NCBI GenBank assembly: GCA_036848175.1
Contig: DAIUKO010000006.1
Location: 1 to 64,000 of the forward strand
From: QHWF01 sp036848175
GTDB lineage: Bacteria; Acidobacteriota; Vicinamibacteria; Vicinamibacterales; CAVVIG01
Length of the DNA: 64,000 bases
Direction: 5' to 3'
The first letter of the stretch is position 1. Every line of letters starts with the position of its first letter. The position numbers were made by a program, and so were the translations under genes. The notes below the pieces were generated by a model. The model had not been told where the DNA came from. It ran no database searches and saw nothing but the letters and a program-made list of their open reading frames with translations. This document shows, piece by piece, positions 43,315 through 52,781 of the stretch.

Positions 43315-44127
43315 TCACGCGAACAGTTCTTCGACTGGAACGAATCGGACACGCGGCTGCCGCGCCGCGAATTCGAGAAACGCGTCCATCACCCGCTTGA
43401 GCGCGGCGTCCACTTCCCAGTAGTGCGTGGCGAGGCAGAAGTCGCCGCCGAAGCGCTGCGCCTCGTCGAACTGCCGGACCAGCGCGTCGGTCGTCGTGCC
43501 GGGCACGAGGCTGTGGCAGCCGAACTCGGCGTGGGTCGCGTACTTCAGCGCCCGCGGATAGACGAGCGGGTCGCGCCGCGTTCGTCCCGTCGCGCGGCGG
43601 TACTTGTGGATCGCCCACCAGTTCGCCGGCGTGCGCCAGTCCCACGGACGCATCGACGGGCGAAAGGAGAGAAACGATCCGAGCACGTGGAGCCCGGCCG
43701 CCGACACCGCTTCGAGCCCGCGCTTCGACAGCGCGTTGTGCGGCGGCACGAACACCGACACCCGGCAGCCCAGCAGCGACTCGAGGTAGGCGCGCCCGCG
43801 CGCGATGCGATCGGACGGATCCGGCGCCGACTGAAACTCGAAGCCGTCGGGAAAATCCTGATGCGTGTAGCCGTGCAGCGCGATCGTCGCGCGCCGCGAC
43901 CGAATCAAGTCGCGCAGAAACGAGACGAGCGGCAGATTGCAGTGAAGCGGCATCGATTCGCCGGAGTGCCAGTGCGTTTCGGGAATGCCCGGCTGCTCGT
44001 AGCCGATCGCGAACGGAACGATCGCCAGACAGATGGGCACGCGATCCCAGACGTCGCCGTAGATGCGCGTCAGCGCGTCGGGCGTCGTGAAGTAGCTCGT
44101 ATCGTCATCGCGGATGGCGACCTTCAT
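43315..44127 (-). CDS. Polysaccharide deacetylase-like protein (DUF2334/NodB-fold)
   Basis: 270 aa. AIRDDDTSYF at the N-terminus and IALHGYTHQDF give the Asp and two His of the NodB metal site; VFVPPHNALS follows. There is no signal peptide, so it would act in the cytoplasm, perhaps removing an acetyl from a nucleotide sugar or lipid-linked sugar. ATGA overlap with the GT4 gene upstream. Confidence 0.85.
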   Translation of the reverse strand: MKVAIRDDDTSYFTTPDALTRIYGDVWDRVPICLAIVPFAIGYEQPGIPETHWHSGESMPLHCNLPLVSFLRDLIRSRRATIALHGYTHQDFPDGFEFQSAPDPSDRIARGRAYLESLLGCRVSVFVPPHNALSKRGLEAVSAAGLHVLGSFLSFRPSMRPWDWRTPANWWAIHKYRRATGRTRRDPLVYPRALKYATHAEFGCHSLVPGTTTDALVRQFDEAQRFGGDFCLATHYWEVDAALKRVMDAFLEFAARQPRVRFVPVEELFA

Positions 44128-45296
44128 GCCTTCGCGGCCAGGAAGCGCTCGTCGGGCCGGCGCGCGGCAATCGCTCGGCGGTAGACGGCGAGCAGCTGGG
44201 AGGCGCTGGCACGCCACGAGCACTCGGACGACGCCTTTGCCCGGTTGTGCATCCCGGCCGCGCGCGCGGCGTCCGGCTGCACGAGAAACCGCTCGATCGC
44301 GTAGGCGAGCGCCGCCGCATCGCCGCGCGGCACGACGGCGCCGCCCATCGGATCCTTGACGAAATGCCGCACGCCGCCGACGTCGGTCGCGACGACGGGA
44401 AGGCCGCTCGCCATGGCCTCGAGGACCGCGTTCGGCGAATTGTCGAAATCCGATGACAGCGCGAACACGTCCGCACTCCGATAGAACGGCGGCGTGTCCT
44501 CGTGCGGGATCGCGCCGGCAAAGGTCACCGATTCGGCGAGGCCGAGCTGCGCGGCGCGCGCGCGCAGCGCCGGACCCTCGGGACCGTCGCCGACGATGAC
44601 CAGGTGGACGTCGGGAACGTGGGTGCGGACGCGGGCGACGGCGTCGACGAGCAGCGCGACGTTCTTGATCGGTACCAGACGCGCGACGCCGAGCACCACG
44701 CGCTTGCGATCCAGCCGCAGCGGCTTGCGCAGCGCGGCGCCGTCGGGATGGAACGCGGCGGCGTCAACGCCTTTCGAGACGCGCTCGATCGGCCGGCCGA
44801 TCTTCGCGGGCAGATGGTCCGCGGCCCATCCGTCGGCGACGAGCGCATCGGCGAGCTGCAGATCGGCGCGATACCGCGGGTTCGGCTCGCCGGGCAGGTT
44901 GATCACCACGGGGATGTCGCCGATGCGAAGGCGCGCGGCCTGATGCAGCGCGTGCGCGTGCACGATGTCGGGCGGCTCGGCGCCGGCGGCGATGTGGCGC
45001 CATGCCGCGCGGCAGAACCATTCTTCGTCCGCATGCAGCGCCGTCATCGTCAAGCGCCCGAAGCCGCGCCGATGCTGATGGCGGTAGACGAAGTCGCGCG
45101 TGTACGGCGATCGCAGCAGCGTCACCCGTCGCGCCGGGACGTCGCGGGTGCGATAGCGCGGACCGCCGAAGAGGAGCGGCCGGCCGGCGATGATCTCGAC
45201 CTCGACACCGAGCGCGCCCAGTTCGCGCGCCCAGGCGAGGTGACGCGTCTCGCCACCGCCTCGCATCATCGCGAGGCAGCGGACGAGCATTGTCAC
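44124..45296 (-). CDS. GT4 family glycosyltransferase
   Basis: 390 aa from a GTG overlapping the asnB copy 2 stop (GTGA); an ATG six bases on is the alternative. GGGETRHLAWA near 12-22 is the acceptor-side loop, GVARLVPIKNVALLVDAV begins the donor domain, and SDFDNSPNAVLEAMASG has the EX7E pair. Cytosolic. Confidence 0.94.
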   Translation of the reverse strand: MTMLVRCLAMMRGGGETRHLAWARELGALGVEVEIIAGRPLLFGGPRYRTRDVPARRVTLLRSPYTRDFVYRHQHRRGFGRLTMTALHADEEWFCRAAWRHIAAGAEPPDIVHAHALHQAARLRIGDIPVVINLPGEPNPRYRADLQLADALVADGWAADHLPAKIGRPIERVSKGVDAAAFHPDGAALRKPLRLDRKRVVLGVARLVPIKNVALLVDAVARVRTHVPDVHLVIVGDGPEGPALRARAAQLGLAESVTFAGAIPHEDTPPFYRSADVFALSSDFDNSPNAVLEAMASGLPVVATDVGGVRHFVKDPMGGAVVPRGDAAALAYAIERFLVQPDAARAAGMHNRAKASSECSWRASASQLLAVYRRAIAARRPDERFLAAKA

Positions 45297-47173
45297 GCGC
45301 ACGCGCGCTCGCGGCTCCCCGCGCGATCGACGTGCTGTCGCGCCCACAATTCCAGACAGACGAGCGTCCAGATGCGCTTGGCATGATCGCGCGCGCCAAT
45401 CTCGTGCTGGTGCAGCAGACGCGCCGCCTCGCGGCGATCCGTCCAGCCGCGCTCGGCGGTCCGTCGATCGAGCAGGATCTCGCGCGCCCAGCCAATCAGC
45501 CCGTCGGCAAACCATCGCCGCAGCGGCACGCCGAACCCTTTTTTGGGACGCAAGAGCGTCTCGGGCGGCAGCCAGGGTGCGACGAGACGTTTGAACAGCT
45601 CTTTCGTCGTCGTCGCGCTGCCATGCCGCCATGACGGCTGCTGCGCGGCGAGCTCCACGACGCGGTGATCGAGCAGCGGACAGCGCGCCTCGAGGCTGTG
45701 CGCCATCGTGGCGCGATCGACTTTCACGAGAATGTCGCCGGGAAGGTAATGCTGCTGATCCCAGCGTTGGAGGCGCGACAGGAGCGGGCCGTCGGCCGAG
45801 GCCAGCTGCCGCACCGCGTCGGTTTCAGGCATGCTCGATGCCGAGCGCAGCAGATCGCGCTGCGCGATCCGGCGCAGGAGGTATTCGGGAAAGACCGTGC
45901 GGCGCCACACGAACCACGCTTCCGGTCCGAGCGCCAGCGTCGTGAGGCGCCCTTTGCCGCGCGCGTGCGCCGGCAGCCATTTCGCGCCGAGGCCCGCCAG
46001 CGCGCGCATGCCTCGCGCCGCCACCGCCGTCGATCGACCGAGCGCCTGTGAGTAGGGCAGGTATCCAGCGAACAATTCGTCGCCGCCGTCGCCGGTCAGA
46101 CAGACGGTCACGTGACGGCGCGCGAGCTCTGCGACGAAGAACGTCGGAATCGCCGATGCGTCGGCGAACGGCTCGTCGTAGTGCGTCGCCAGCTTGTCCG
46201 CGATGGCGACGCAGTCCGGCGTCACCGTCCATTCATGATGATCGGCGCCGAACGCGCGCGCGGTCGCGCGCGCGGCCGCCAGCTCGTCGTACTCCGGATC
46301 CTCGAAACCGATCGAGAAGGTCTGCACACGGCGCGACGAGTGCTTCGCCATCAACGCCAGCACCGCCGCCGAATCGAGCCCGCCGCTCAGGAACGCGCCG
46401 AGCGGTACGTCCGAACGCAGCCGGATGCGAACCGCTTCGTCGAGCTCCGCGCCGAGCCGCTCGAGGTACTCGGCTTCGGGAATGCCGGCGTCGGTGTCGC
46501 GCGGCCACGTCCAATAGCGGCGCACGCGCGGCGCCTGACCGCGATCGAGCGTGAGCACGCAGCCCGGCGGCAGCCGCGACATCCCCTCGAAGATCGCCTC
46601 GTCGCCGGCGACGTACCCGAACGTGAGGAATTCGACGAGCGGTCCCGCGGCGACGTCCGGAGTCCGCGGCAGCACGGCGAGGATCGCTTTCGTCTCGGAT
46701 GCGAACACGAACCGATCGGCGGTTTGTGTGTAGTAGAGCGGCTTCTTGCCGACGCGATCTCTCGCCAGCACGAGACGGCCGCGCGGCGCATCCCAGACCG
46801 CGATCGCAAACATGCCGCGCAGCCGCTCGAACGCTGCCTCTCCGTCCTCGGCGTACAGCGCGGCAATCACTTCGGTATCGGATGCGGTGGAAAAGCTGCG
46901 CCCGCGACGCTCCAGTTCGCAGCGCAACTCCACGTAGTTGTAGATCTCGCCGTTCTGAACCACGGTGATTCGCCCCGCGTCGACCGCGATCGGCTGATGA
47001 CCGCCGGCAAGATCGATGATGCTCAGCCGCGCGGCCGCGAGCGCCGCGGGACCTTCGGCCCGTACGCCGGTATCGTCCGGTCCGCGATGCCGAAGGGTCG
47101 CAATCATTCCGGCCGCGACGCCGGCGTCCGCTGATGCGCTTCCGGTCTCGACGTATCCCGCGATGCCGCACAT
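45293..47173 (-). CDS. asnB: Glutamine-hydrolysing asparagine synthetase-like amidotransferase (AsnB family), copy 2
   Basis: 626 aa. Cys2 and the synthetase motif FLSGGLDSA (261-269) are intact. It differs clearly from copy 1 (LSGGVDSS; other lengths and loops), so it is not a recent duplicate. It lies between Wzt and a GT4 gene. Amidation of a uronic or nonulosonic acid residue is plausible; genuine asparagine synthesis is less likely in this setting. Confidence 0.93.
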   Translation of the reverse strand: MCGIAGYVETGSASADAGVAAGMIATLRHRGPDDTGVRAEGPAALAAARLSIIDLAGGHQPIAVDAGRITVVQNGEIYNYVELRCELERRGRSFSTASDTEVIAALYAEDGEAAFERLRGMFAIAVWDAPRGRLVLARDRVGKKPLYYTQTADRFVFASETKAILAVLPRTPDVAAGPLVEFLTFGYVAGDEAIFEGMSRLPPGCVLTLDRGQAPRVRRYWTWPRDTDAGIPEAEYLERLGAELDEAVRIRLRSDVPLGAFLSGGLDSAAVLALMAKHSSRRVQTFSIGFEDPEYDELAAARATARAFGADHHEWTVTPDCVAIADKLATHYDEPFADASAIPTFFVAELARRHVTVCLTGDGGDELFAGYLPYSQALGRSTAVAARGMRALAGLGAKWLPAHARGKGRLTTLALGPEAWFVWRRTVFPEYLLRRIAQRDLLRSASSMPETDAVRQLASADGPLLSRLQRWDQQHYLPGDILVKVDRATMAHSLEARCPLLDHRVVELAAQQPSWRHGSATTTKELFKRLVAPWLPPETLLRPKKGFGVPLRRWFADGLIGWAREILLDRRTAERGWTDRREAARLLHQHEIGARDHAKRIWTLVCLELWARQHVDRAGSRERACA

Positions 47174-47174
47174 A

Positions 47175-48452
47175 TCAGGACGGCACTCGGACGTGGTGCT
47201 CGAAGCGGAACGGCAGCGTCACGACGCCGTCTCCATCGTCGCCCGATTGGCTCCCCGAACCGTCGGCGCCGACGACGGCGAATCGCGGTCCGGCCGTGAC
47301 GACGTCGTACGACACCAGCTGCAATGCGTCGGTGATCGTCAACCGAAGCACGTACTGGCGCGCCCGAAGCGGCAGCGACTCGAAGGTGCAGTCCACGACG
47401 CCGGCGGTGTCGAGCGCGGCCGGGCCGTCGCCGGGCCGCGACGTCGCGGTCGCGACGATGAGTCCGGTGTCGACGTCGACGATCGCGATCTGAAACACCG
47501 GAGCCGCGATGCGCGTGGATACCTCGTAGGCGGCCCGGACGACCAGTGATCCGCCTTCGCGAACGGCGCGCGCCGCGCGGCCGCTGCGATCGACGACCTC
47601 GATATCGGTGTAGCGGATCTCTCCCGTGCCGCCGCGATGGCTTTGCAGGGCGTTGCCCTGATTCGCGAGGGCCCGGAGGTTCACCTCGTCGAGGTAACGA
47701 TCGACGATCGAGGCGGCGTCGCCGATCGCGCGGATGCGACCCTCGTCCATCCAGATGATCTGGTCGCACAGCCGCCGCACGTTCCACATGTCGTGCGAGA
47801 TGAAGAGAACCGTCTTCCCCTCGGCGATGAGCCGCCTCAGGCTTTCGAGCGCGCGGCGGCGGAACGCGGCGTCGCCGACCGCGAGCACTTCGTCGACGAG
47901 CACGATGTCGGGATGGCTGTGAATCGCGACGCTGAAGCCGAGCCGGGCGTAGAGGCCCGACGAATACCGCTTCATCGGCATGTCGATCAGCCGCTCGACC
48001 TCCGCGAACCGGACGATGTCGTCGAACCGCCCGGCGATCTCGCGGCGCGTCAACCCGAAGAGGCCGGCGCCGAGATAGACGTTCTCGCGGCCGGTCAGCT
48101 CGGGATGGAAGCCGGCGCCGAGCTCGATCAGCGACACGACACGGCCGGCCACCTGCACGCGTCCGCTCGTCGGCCACGTGACGCGCGAAATCAGCTTGAG
48201 GAGCGACGTCTTGCCGGCGCCGTTCGGCCCGATGATGCCGAGGCCGGCCCCTTCAGCGACGTCGAAGCTGACGTCGCGCAGCGCGAACACGTCGGCGTCG
48301 ACGCGGCCGCGCGCGGCGCTGTAGACATCGTGCTTGCGGCCGCGCAGACGATCGAACGCCGATGCGGCGAGATCGACAATCGTCCGCGACCGTCCGGCAC
48401 GATATCGCTTCGACACGTGCTCGAGGCGAATCGCGACTGCGCTAGATGACAT
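47175..48452 (-). CDS. wzt: Wzt-like ABC transporter ATPase for polysaccharide export
   Basis: 425 aa, the usual length. GPNGAGKT (75-82), YSSGLYARLGFS signature, LVDEVLAVGD Walker B and the C-terminal carbohydrate-binding domain (residues about 270-425, with RIAAPVFQIAIVDVDTG) are all visible. It overlaps the permease gene by 11 bases, so this is the cognate ATPase of Wzm. The C-terminal domain recognises the non-reducing end of the glycan in known systems. Confidence 0.95.
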   Translation of the reverse strand: MSSSAVAIRLEHVSKRYRAGRSRTIVDLAASAFDRLRGRKHDVYSAARGRVDADVFALRDVSFDVAEGAGLGIIGPNGAGKTSLLKLISRVTWPTSGRVQVAGRVVSLIELGAGFHPELTGRENVYLGAGLFGLTRREIAGRFDDIVRFAEVERLIDMPMKRYSSGLYARLGFSVAIHSHPDIVLVDEVLAVGDAAFRRRALESLRRLIAEGKTVLFISHDMWNVRRLCDQIIWMDEGRIRAIGDAASIVDRYLDEVNLRALANQGNALQSHRGGTGEIRYTDIEVVDRSGRAARAVREGGSLVVRAAYEVSTRIAAPVFQIAIVDVDTGLIVATATSRPGDGPAALDTAGVVDCTFESLPLRARQYVLRLTITDALQLVSYDVVTAGPRFAVVGADGSGSQSGDDGDGVVTLPFRFEHHVRVPS

Positions 48453-49248
48453 CCGCGAAGTATTTGTCCAGACGTTTGAACAGGACGAACGACGCGACGA
48501 GCATGATCGCGGTCGTTGTGGCAGACAGCGCGAGCAGCGGCCAGTCGGGCTCGCGGCCGTAGACGACCGCCGATCGGAACCCTTCGATCACCCCACTCAG
48601 CGGATTCAACGCGATCCATCCGCGCCATGCCGGCGGCACCTTCGCCAACGGGTAGGCGATCGGCGTCACGAAGAGCCACAGCTGCAGGCCAATCTGCACG
48701 ACCGGGTTCACATCGCGATAAAACACGTTGACGGCTGACGTGAGCAGCGTGACGGCGATCGTGAAGGCGACGAGGAGCGCGAACAGCGGAACGACGAGGA
48801 GCACCCAACCGGTCAGGTTCACCCGGTAGTACGCGATGAGGACGGCGACGAGCGTGGCGGCCGCGGCGAGATCCAGCAGCCGCGAGCAGATCTGCGCGAG
48901 CGGGATGATCTCGCGCGGAAAGTACGTCTTGGTGACGATGTTGCGGTACTGGATCAGGCTCATCGTGCCGGAGTTCACACTGTTGAGAAAGAAGAACCAC
49001 GGCACCAGACCCGCGTAGGCGAATACCGGATACGGGGCGTCGGACTCGATATTCGCCAGCCGCGAAAAGACGAGCGTGAACACGATCATCGTCGCGAGCG
49101 GCTGCGCGATCGCCCAGCCGACGCCGAACAGCGACTGGCTGTAACGCCCCATCACTTCCCGCCGCGTCAGATTCATCAGCAGCTCGAAGTACGCTGCTGG
49201 GTCCACCCGCTCCGCGCGGTCGGAGAGCGTCCGCGACGCGACCGTCAT
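48442..49248 (-). CDS. wzm: Wzm-like ABC-2 permease for polysaccharide export
   Basis: 268 aa with six hydrophobic helices. Conserved ABC-2 segments are present: LTRREVMGRYSQSLFGVGWAI, NSVNSGTMSLIQYRNIVTK, YRDVNPVVQI and PLSGVIEGFRS. It is the only permease in the window and should form the channel that carries lipid-linked glycan across the inner membrane with the ATPase encoded downstream. Start at 49248 (ATGA overlap). Confidence 0.96.
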   Translation of the reverse strand: MTVASRTLSDRAERVDPAAYFELLMNLTRREVMGRYSQSLFGVGWAIAQPLATMIVFTLVFSRLANIESDAPYPVFAYAGLVPWFFFLNSVNSGTMSLIQYRNIVTKTYFPREIIPLAQICSRLLDLAAAATLVAVLIAYYRVNLTGWVLLVVPLFALLVAFTIAVTLLTSAVNVFYRDVNPVVQIGLQLWLFVTPIAYPLAKVPPAWRGWIALNPLSGVIEGFRSAVVYGREPDWPLLALSATTTAIMLVASFVLFKRLDKYFADVI

Positions 49249-50468
49249 CGATACGTCAGCGTAGGCTGGGCCGCCGCTGCCGGTCGCTCGGCAACCGGGT
49301 GGTACTCGAGCAGCGCGCCGTTGTGGATCTCGTGCAGATACAACCCCCACGCGCCGAGCGCGATCAGCCACTGCGAGTAGTTTGCGAGAAGCGTGATGTT
49401 CTCCGGCCTCGTCACCCAGCTGTAGACCGGCAGACACGCGATGATGAGAAGCGGCAATGCCCGCGGCAGCCGCGTGGATCGCGTCGCGATGTAGAACGTC
49501 GGCACGATCAGCAGCATGTAGCTGTAGTTCTTGAAGCGAGGCATCGCGAGCGCGTAGGCCAGGAACACGACGTAGGCGATGACCTCGACGCGATTGGCAG
49601 CGGAGGTGGCGGCGACGCGTTTCGTCACGACGATGGTCGGCACGGCAACCGCGGCAGCGAGCGCCGCGTAAACCGCGATCTCAATCACCGGTGACACCGT
49701 CACACCGTAGGCGTTTCTCGCCACCGCGCTCAAGTCCTGCACCAGCGTCAACGACGAAGGATTGAGCCTGCCGAACTCGCCAACGTTCTTTGGAATCGAC
49801 TGGAAGAACTCGATCGTGAGTCGCGGCGCGACCACGTACGTGATCAGAAAAATCGACGCGAAGGCCGCGACGCCGCCGGCGATGTACGCGTAGCCGCGCC
49901 GCTCGGGAGCGACGAGGCAGACGAGTAACAACGGCATCAAGGTGAGGCGGAGCAGCGACGCGACGACGACAGCCGCGACGTAGAGCCAATACCGTTTCTC
50001 GAGGAGCGCGCCGACGCCGACCCAGAACACGAGCTGTTCGAAGGTCGTAACGTTGCCGGCCGCGCAGTCGATGAAGATCGCGCTCGAGTACGCGAAAACC
50101 AGGAACAACAGCCACACCGGATCGAGGATGCTGGTTCGCAACAGCCGCCCCCAGACGTGGACGAGGCCGCCGAGCGCGATCAGCTTGAACGCGAGGTAAA
50201 TCGCCAGCGCGCGCGGCAGCGAGAGCCACGCAAACGGCGCGAACAGGCCGAGCGCGTACGGCGGATAGTTCCATTTGAAGCCGTCGCGGCTGAGCGACAG
50301 CGGAAGCGACGCGGTGTCGTACGGATCGAGGCCCGCGCGCCACGCCTGCACCGAGTGGTAGTAGACGGTGAAGTCCCACTGGTTTCCGGGATTCGACCAC
50401 AGCTTCTGCACCCACCAGAGGAGGCAGAGCGCGGCGAATCCGATGCGCCACCATTTCCCGCCCGCCAA
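49245..50468 (-). CDS. GT87/DUF2029 family membrane mannosyltransferase-like protein
   Basis: About 407 aa with roughly nine helices. QWDFTVYYHSVQAWRAGLDPYD and FKWNYPPYALGLFAPFA are the GT87 signatures with the first-loop Asp. No ATG exists near the N-terminus; the TTG at 50468 is the likeliest start, giving a first helix IGFAALCLLWWVQ. The start follows a set of three hairpins (50484-50545). Donor is probably a polyprenyl-phosphate sugar. Confidence 0.85.
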   Translation of the reverse strand: MAGGKWWRIGFAALCLLWWVQKLWSNPGNQWDFTVYYHSVQAWRAGLDPYDTASLPLSLSRDGFKWNYPPYALGLFAPFAWLSLPRALAIYLAFKLIALGGLVHVWGRLLRTSILDPVWLLFLVFAYSSAIFIDCAAGNVTTFEQLVFWVGVGALLEKRYWLYVAAVVVASLLRLTLMPLLLVCLVAPERRGYAYIAGGVAAFASIFLITYVVAPRLTIEFFQSIPKNVGEFGRLNPSSLTLVQDLSAVARNAYGVTVSPVIEIAVYAALAAAVAVPTIVVTKRVAATSAANRVEVIAYVVFLAYALAMPRFKNYSYMLLIVPTFYIATRSTRLPRALPLLIIACLPVYSWVTRPENITLLANYSQWLIALGAWGLYLHEIHNGALLEYHPVAERPAAAAQPTLTYR

Positions 50469-50483
50469 AACTAGTCGGACCCA

Positions 50484-50545
50484 CGCCGCGAAGCGGCGCC
50501 CACCTGATCCACGCGCCGAAGGCGCCCACGCCGCGCGAAGCGCGG
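50484..50545. repeat. Three consecutive perfect hairpins with GAA/TTC loops in an intergenic spacer
   Basis: Stems 50484-50489/50493-50498, 50513-50517/50521-50525 and 50531-50536/50540-50545, each with a three-base GAA loop on the plus strand (TTC on the minus). All lie between the stop of the 50546-52009 gene and the GT87 start. They may be REP-like units or an RNA structure that slows or protects the transcript. Confidence 0.75.
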
Positions 50546-52009
50546 CTAGCGGGCGCTCGTGGCGGTCGCGCGCGGCGCCACCGCCAGGCCAGCCGACTCG
50601 ATGCGCCGTCCCGCCAACTCTCGCGTGATGAGGCCGGCCAGGCGTTCCGCAGAACGGCCGTCGGTGAACTCGCACTGCTCGGCGACGACGCGCCGGCGTC
50701 CTGCCGCGTCTCGCGACGGATCGAGGAGATAGGCATTCACCTCGTCGATCATCTCGCGCGGCGATTTGGCGATGCGCACCGCGCCGGCCCGGACGATCTG
50801 CTGATAGTGCGTGTACGAGTAGTAGCGAAGCGGCGAGGTCAGGAACGGCCGCGCCTCGGCGTCGTCCTGATCGAACGCGATGTTCACGACCGGCGTGTCG
50901 AAGATCGAGGCTTCGATCGAGATCGTCGACGCGACGTTGAGCACGACGTCGCTGTGATACATGGTGTCGGCGAGATGGCGCGTGTTCTCGGCCGTCACGT
51001 CGACGTTGTGGCCGTCGCCGGACCGCGCCGTCTCGCGAAACGGCTTCTCGACCGACACGTGCGGCGTGCCGGCGAAACGCTGATACTGCCCCACGTCGTC
51101 GCGTGGATGCACGCGGACGAGCACGTCGCACGGAGCGGCCAGCGCACCCGATCGAATCGCCTCGACGAGGTGATCGATGACGATGTCGTGGCGCGGATAC
51201 GATTCGGCCGGGATCGTCGTCAGCGTGAGGATGCGCCGCGCCGGGTCGAGACCGATCCGGCGGCAGAATTCCGCACGGCTGCAGCGCGGCTCGCCGTTGA
51301 AATAACAGTCGAACTGCGGCGGTCCGGCGACGTCGATGTCGGCCGGCGGATAGCGGTGAAACTCGTGCGCCTCGCGCCGCATCGTCGAATTCCAGACGAC
51401 CAGACGATCGACCTTGCGGATCGGAAACAGCTTGTTCGTCAGGTTGTCCCAGCTCAGATCGACCGCCATCGATCGCACGCGCCGCCGCACAGCCGTTCGC
51501 AGGACCGGAATCTCAGCGAAGATGAGGCCGGGCGTGGCGACGGCGACGAGCGTCGGGCGGTGCCGCGCGAACACCGCATCCATGTGCTGATCGGCAACGA
51601 AACGATCCGAGAGGTCGTACCAGCGGCCGCTGTCGGCGCGCCGCGCAAAGCCGCGGCCGAGGAGCGCCTTCAATCGGCGCAATCGCTGGATCGTCCCGGC
51701 GTGGCCTGCGGCCAGCTTGATTCGAATGGTCTCCGTCGATCGCGATTCGAGGTAATGCGCCTGCAGCACGCTGAGAAAACGTCGTTCGAGACCCGCCGGC
51801 ACGTGCGGCGGGAGCAGCTCGAAGCTGACGCGCGGATGCGCGAACTCGGACGTGAAGCTCGGATCTGCCACGAGCGGCGACACGAGCACGACGCGCGCGT
51901 CGCCGATCGACTCGAGCACCCGCGCCAGCACACCGGTGCGCAGCACGTTGCCGGCGCTGCTGCCGTGAGGAATCGTCCACAGGAGACAGGGATTCGCGGG
52001 ACCCGGCAT
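50546..52009 (-). CDS. GT-B-fold-like protein, possible glycosyltransferase of the nonulosonic acid pathway
   Basis: 487 aa of uncertain family. The C-terminal half has RVHPRDDVGQY and SDVVLNVASTISIEASIFDTPVVNIAFD-like order (motifs in the CDP-glycerol transferase/2-epimerase style, around 280-390), giving a GT-B fold. It follows neuA after a 49-bp gap and could use the CMP-activated sugar made by the genes upstream; this is inferred. No membrane segment. Confidence 0.75.
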   Translation of the reverse strand: MPGPANPCLLWTIPHGSSAGNVLRTGVLARVLESIGDARVVLVSPLVADPSFTSEFAHPRVSFELLPPHVPAGLERRFLSVLQAHYLESRSTETIRIKLAAGHAGTIQRLRRLKALLGRGFARRADSGRWYDLSDRFVADQHMDAVFARHRPTLVAVATPGLIFAEIPVLRTAVRRRVRSMAVDLSWDNLTNKLFPIRKVDRLVVWNSTMRREAHEFHRYPPADIDVAGPPQFDCYFNGEPRCSRAEFCRRIGLDPARRILTLTTIPAESYPRHDIVIDHLVEAIRSGALAAPCDVLVRVHPRDDVGQYQRFAGTPHVSVEKPFRETARSGDGHNVDVTAENTRHLADTMYHSDVVLNVASTISIEASIFDTPVVNIAFDQDDAEARPFLTSPLRYYSYTHYQQIVRAGAVRIAKSPREMIDEVNAYLLDPSRDAAGRRRVVAEQCEFTDGRSAERLAGLITRELAGRRIESAGLAVAPRATATSAR

Positions 52010-52058
52010 TAGCTCGGCATCTCTTCGTGGCGCCCGTTCAGGGCGGCCGGAGTGTTCT

Positions 52059-52781
52059 TCAGCGCGCCGCCGCCGCGTTCAGCGCACGCTCGGCGATCGC
52101 CCAATCCTCCGGGTCGTCGATGTTCAACCCGTACGGCGGCGACATCTTGTACGCAGCCACTTTGTCGCCGTAGAGGCTCGGCTCGATCGGATCGAACAGC
52201 ACGGAGGTTCGGAACAAATACACCGCGCCGTTGAGCACCCAGGCCTTCGGCATGTCCTGGCGCCGTCCCGGCCGCCGCTTGACCGGCTGCCCGCCGACGA
52301 ACAATCGCGCCCAGCCGTCATCGTCGATGCGGACGACGCGCATCGGGTTGTAGTGGGGCGGGAGCTCGTCGACGCTGACGACGGAGTCGGCGCCGGAGGT
52401 GGACGCGAGATCGACCGCCTCCTGAATATGGATTGGCTGACGCAGCGGCGACGTCGGCAGCAGGATCATCACCCAGTCCGGCGTGTAGCGCTCGTGCTCT
52501 CGCAGCCACGTCAACGCGTGGTGCATGACCGGCAGGTGCGGCGTGTCGTCCGCGGCGAGATGCCCCGGCCGCATGAACGGCACATCGCAGCCGCGCGCGC
52601 GCGCGATCGCCGCCGCCTGCTCGTCGTCGGTCGAGAGAATCAGGCGATCGAAGACGCCCGAATCGCGCGCGCAGTCGATGGTGTGGGCGATGAGCGGCTT
52701 ACCGCCGAGCAGTTTCGTGTTCTTGCCCGGAATCGCTTTCGATCCGGCGCGCGCCGTGACGACGCCGAGCACACGACTCAC
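52059..52781 (-). CDS. neuA: CMP-nonulosonate (acylneuraminate) cytidylyltransferase, NeuA-like
   Basis: 240 aa from a GTG overlapping the neuB stop (GTGA). TARAGSKAIPGKN (residues 9-21) is the nucleotide-binding motif, with Ala instead of the usual second Gly; LLPTSPLRQ and the C-terminal NGAVYLF and NIDDPEDW follow. It activates sialic, legionaminic or a related acid with CTP. The sequence does not tell which. Confidence 0.93.
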   Translation of the reverse strand: MSRVLGVVTARAGSKAIPGKNTKLLGGKPLIAHTIDCARDSGVFDRLILSTDDEQAAAIARARGCDVPFMRPGHLAADDTPHLPVMHHALTWLREHERYTPDWVMILLPTSPLRQPIHIQEAVDLASTSGADSVVSVDELPPHYNPMRVVRIDDDGWARLFVGGQPVKRRPGRRQDMPKAWVLNGAVYLFRTSVLFDPIEPSLYGDKVAAYKMSPPYGLNIDDPEDWAIAERALNAAAAR

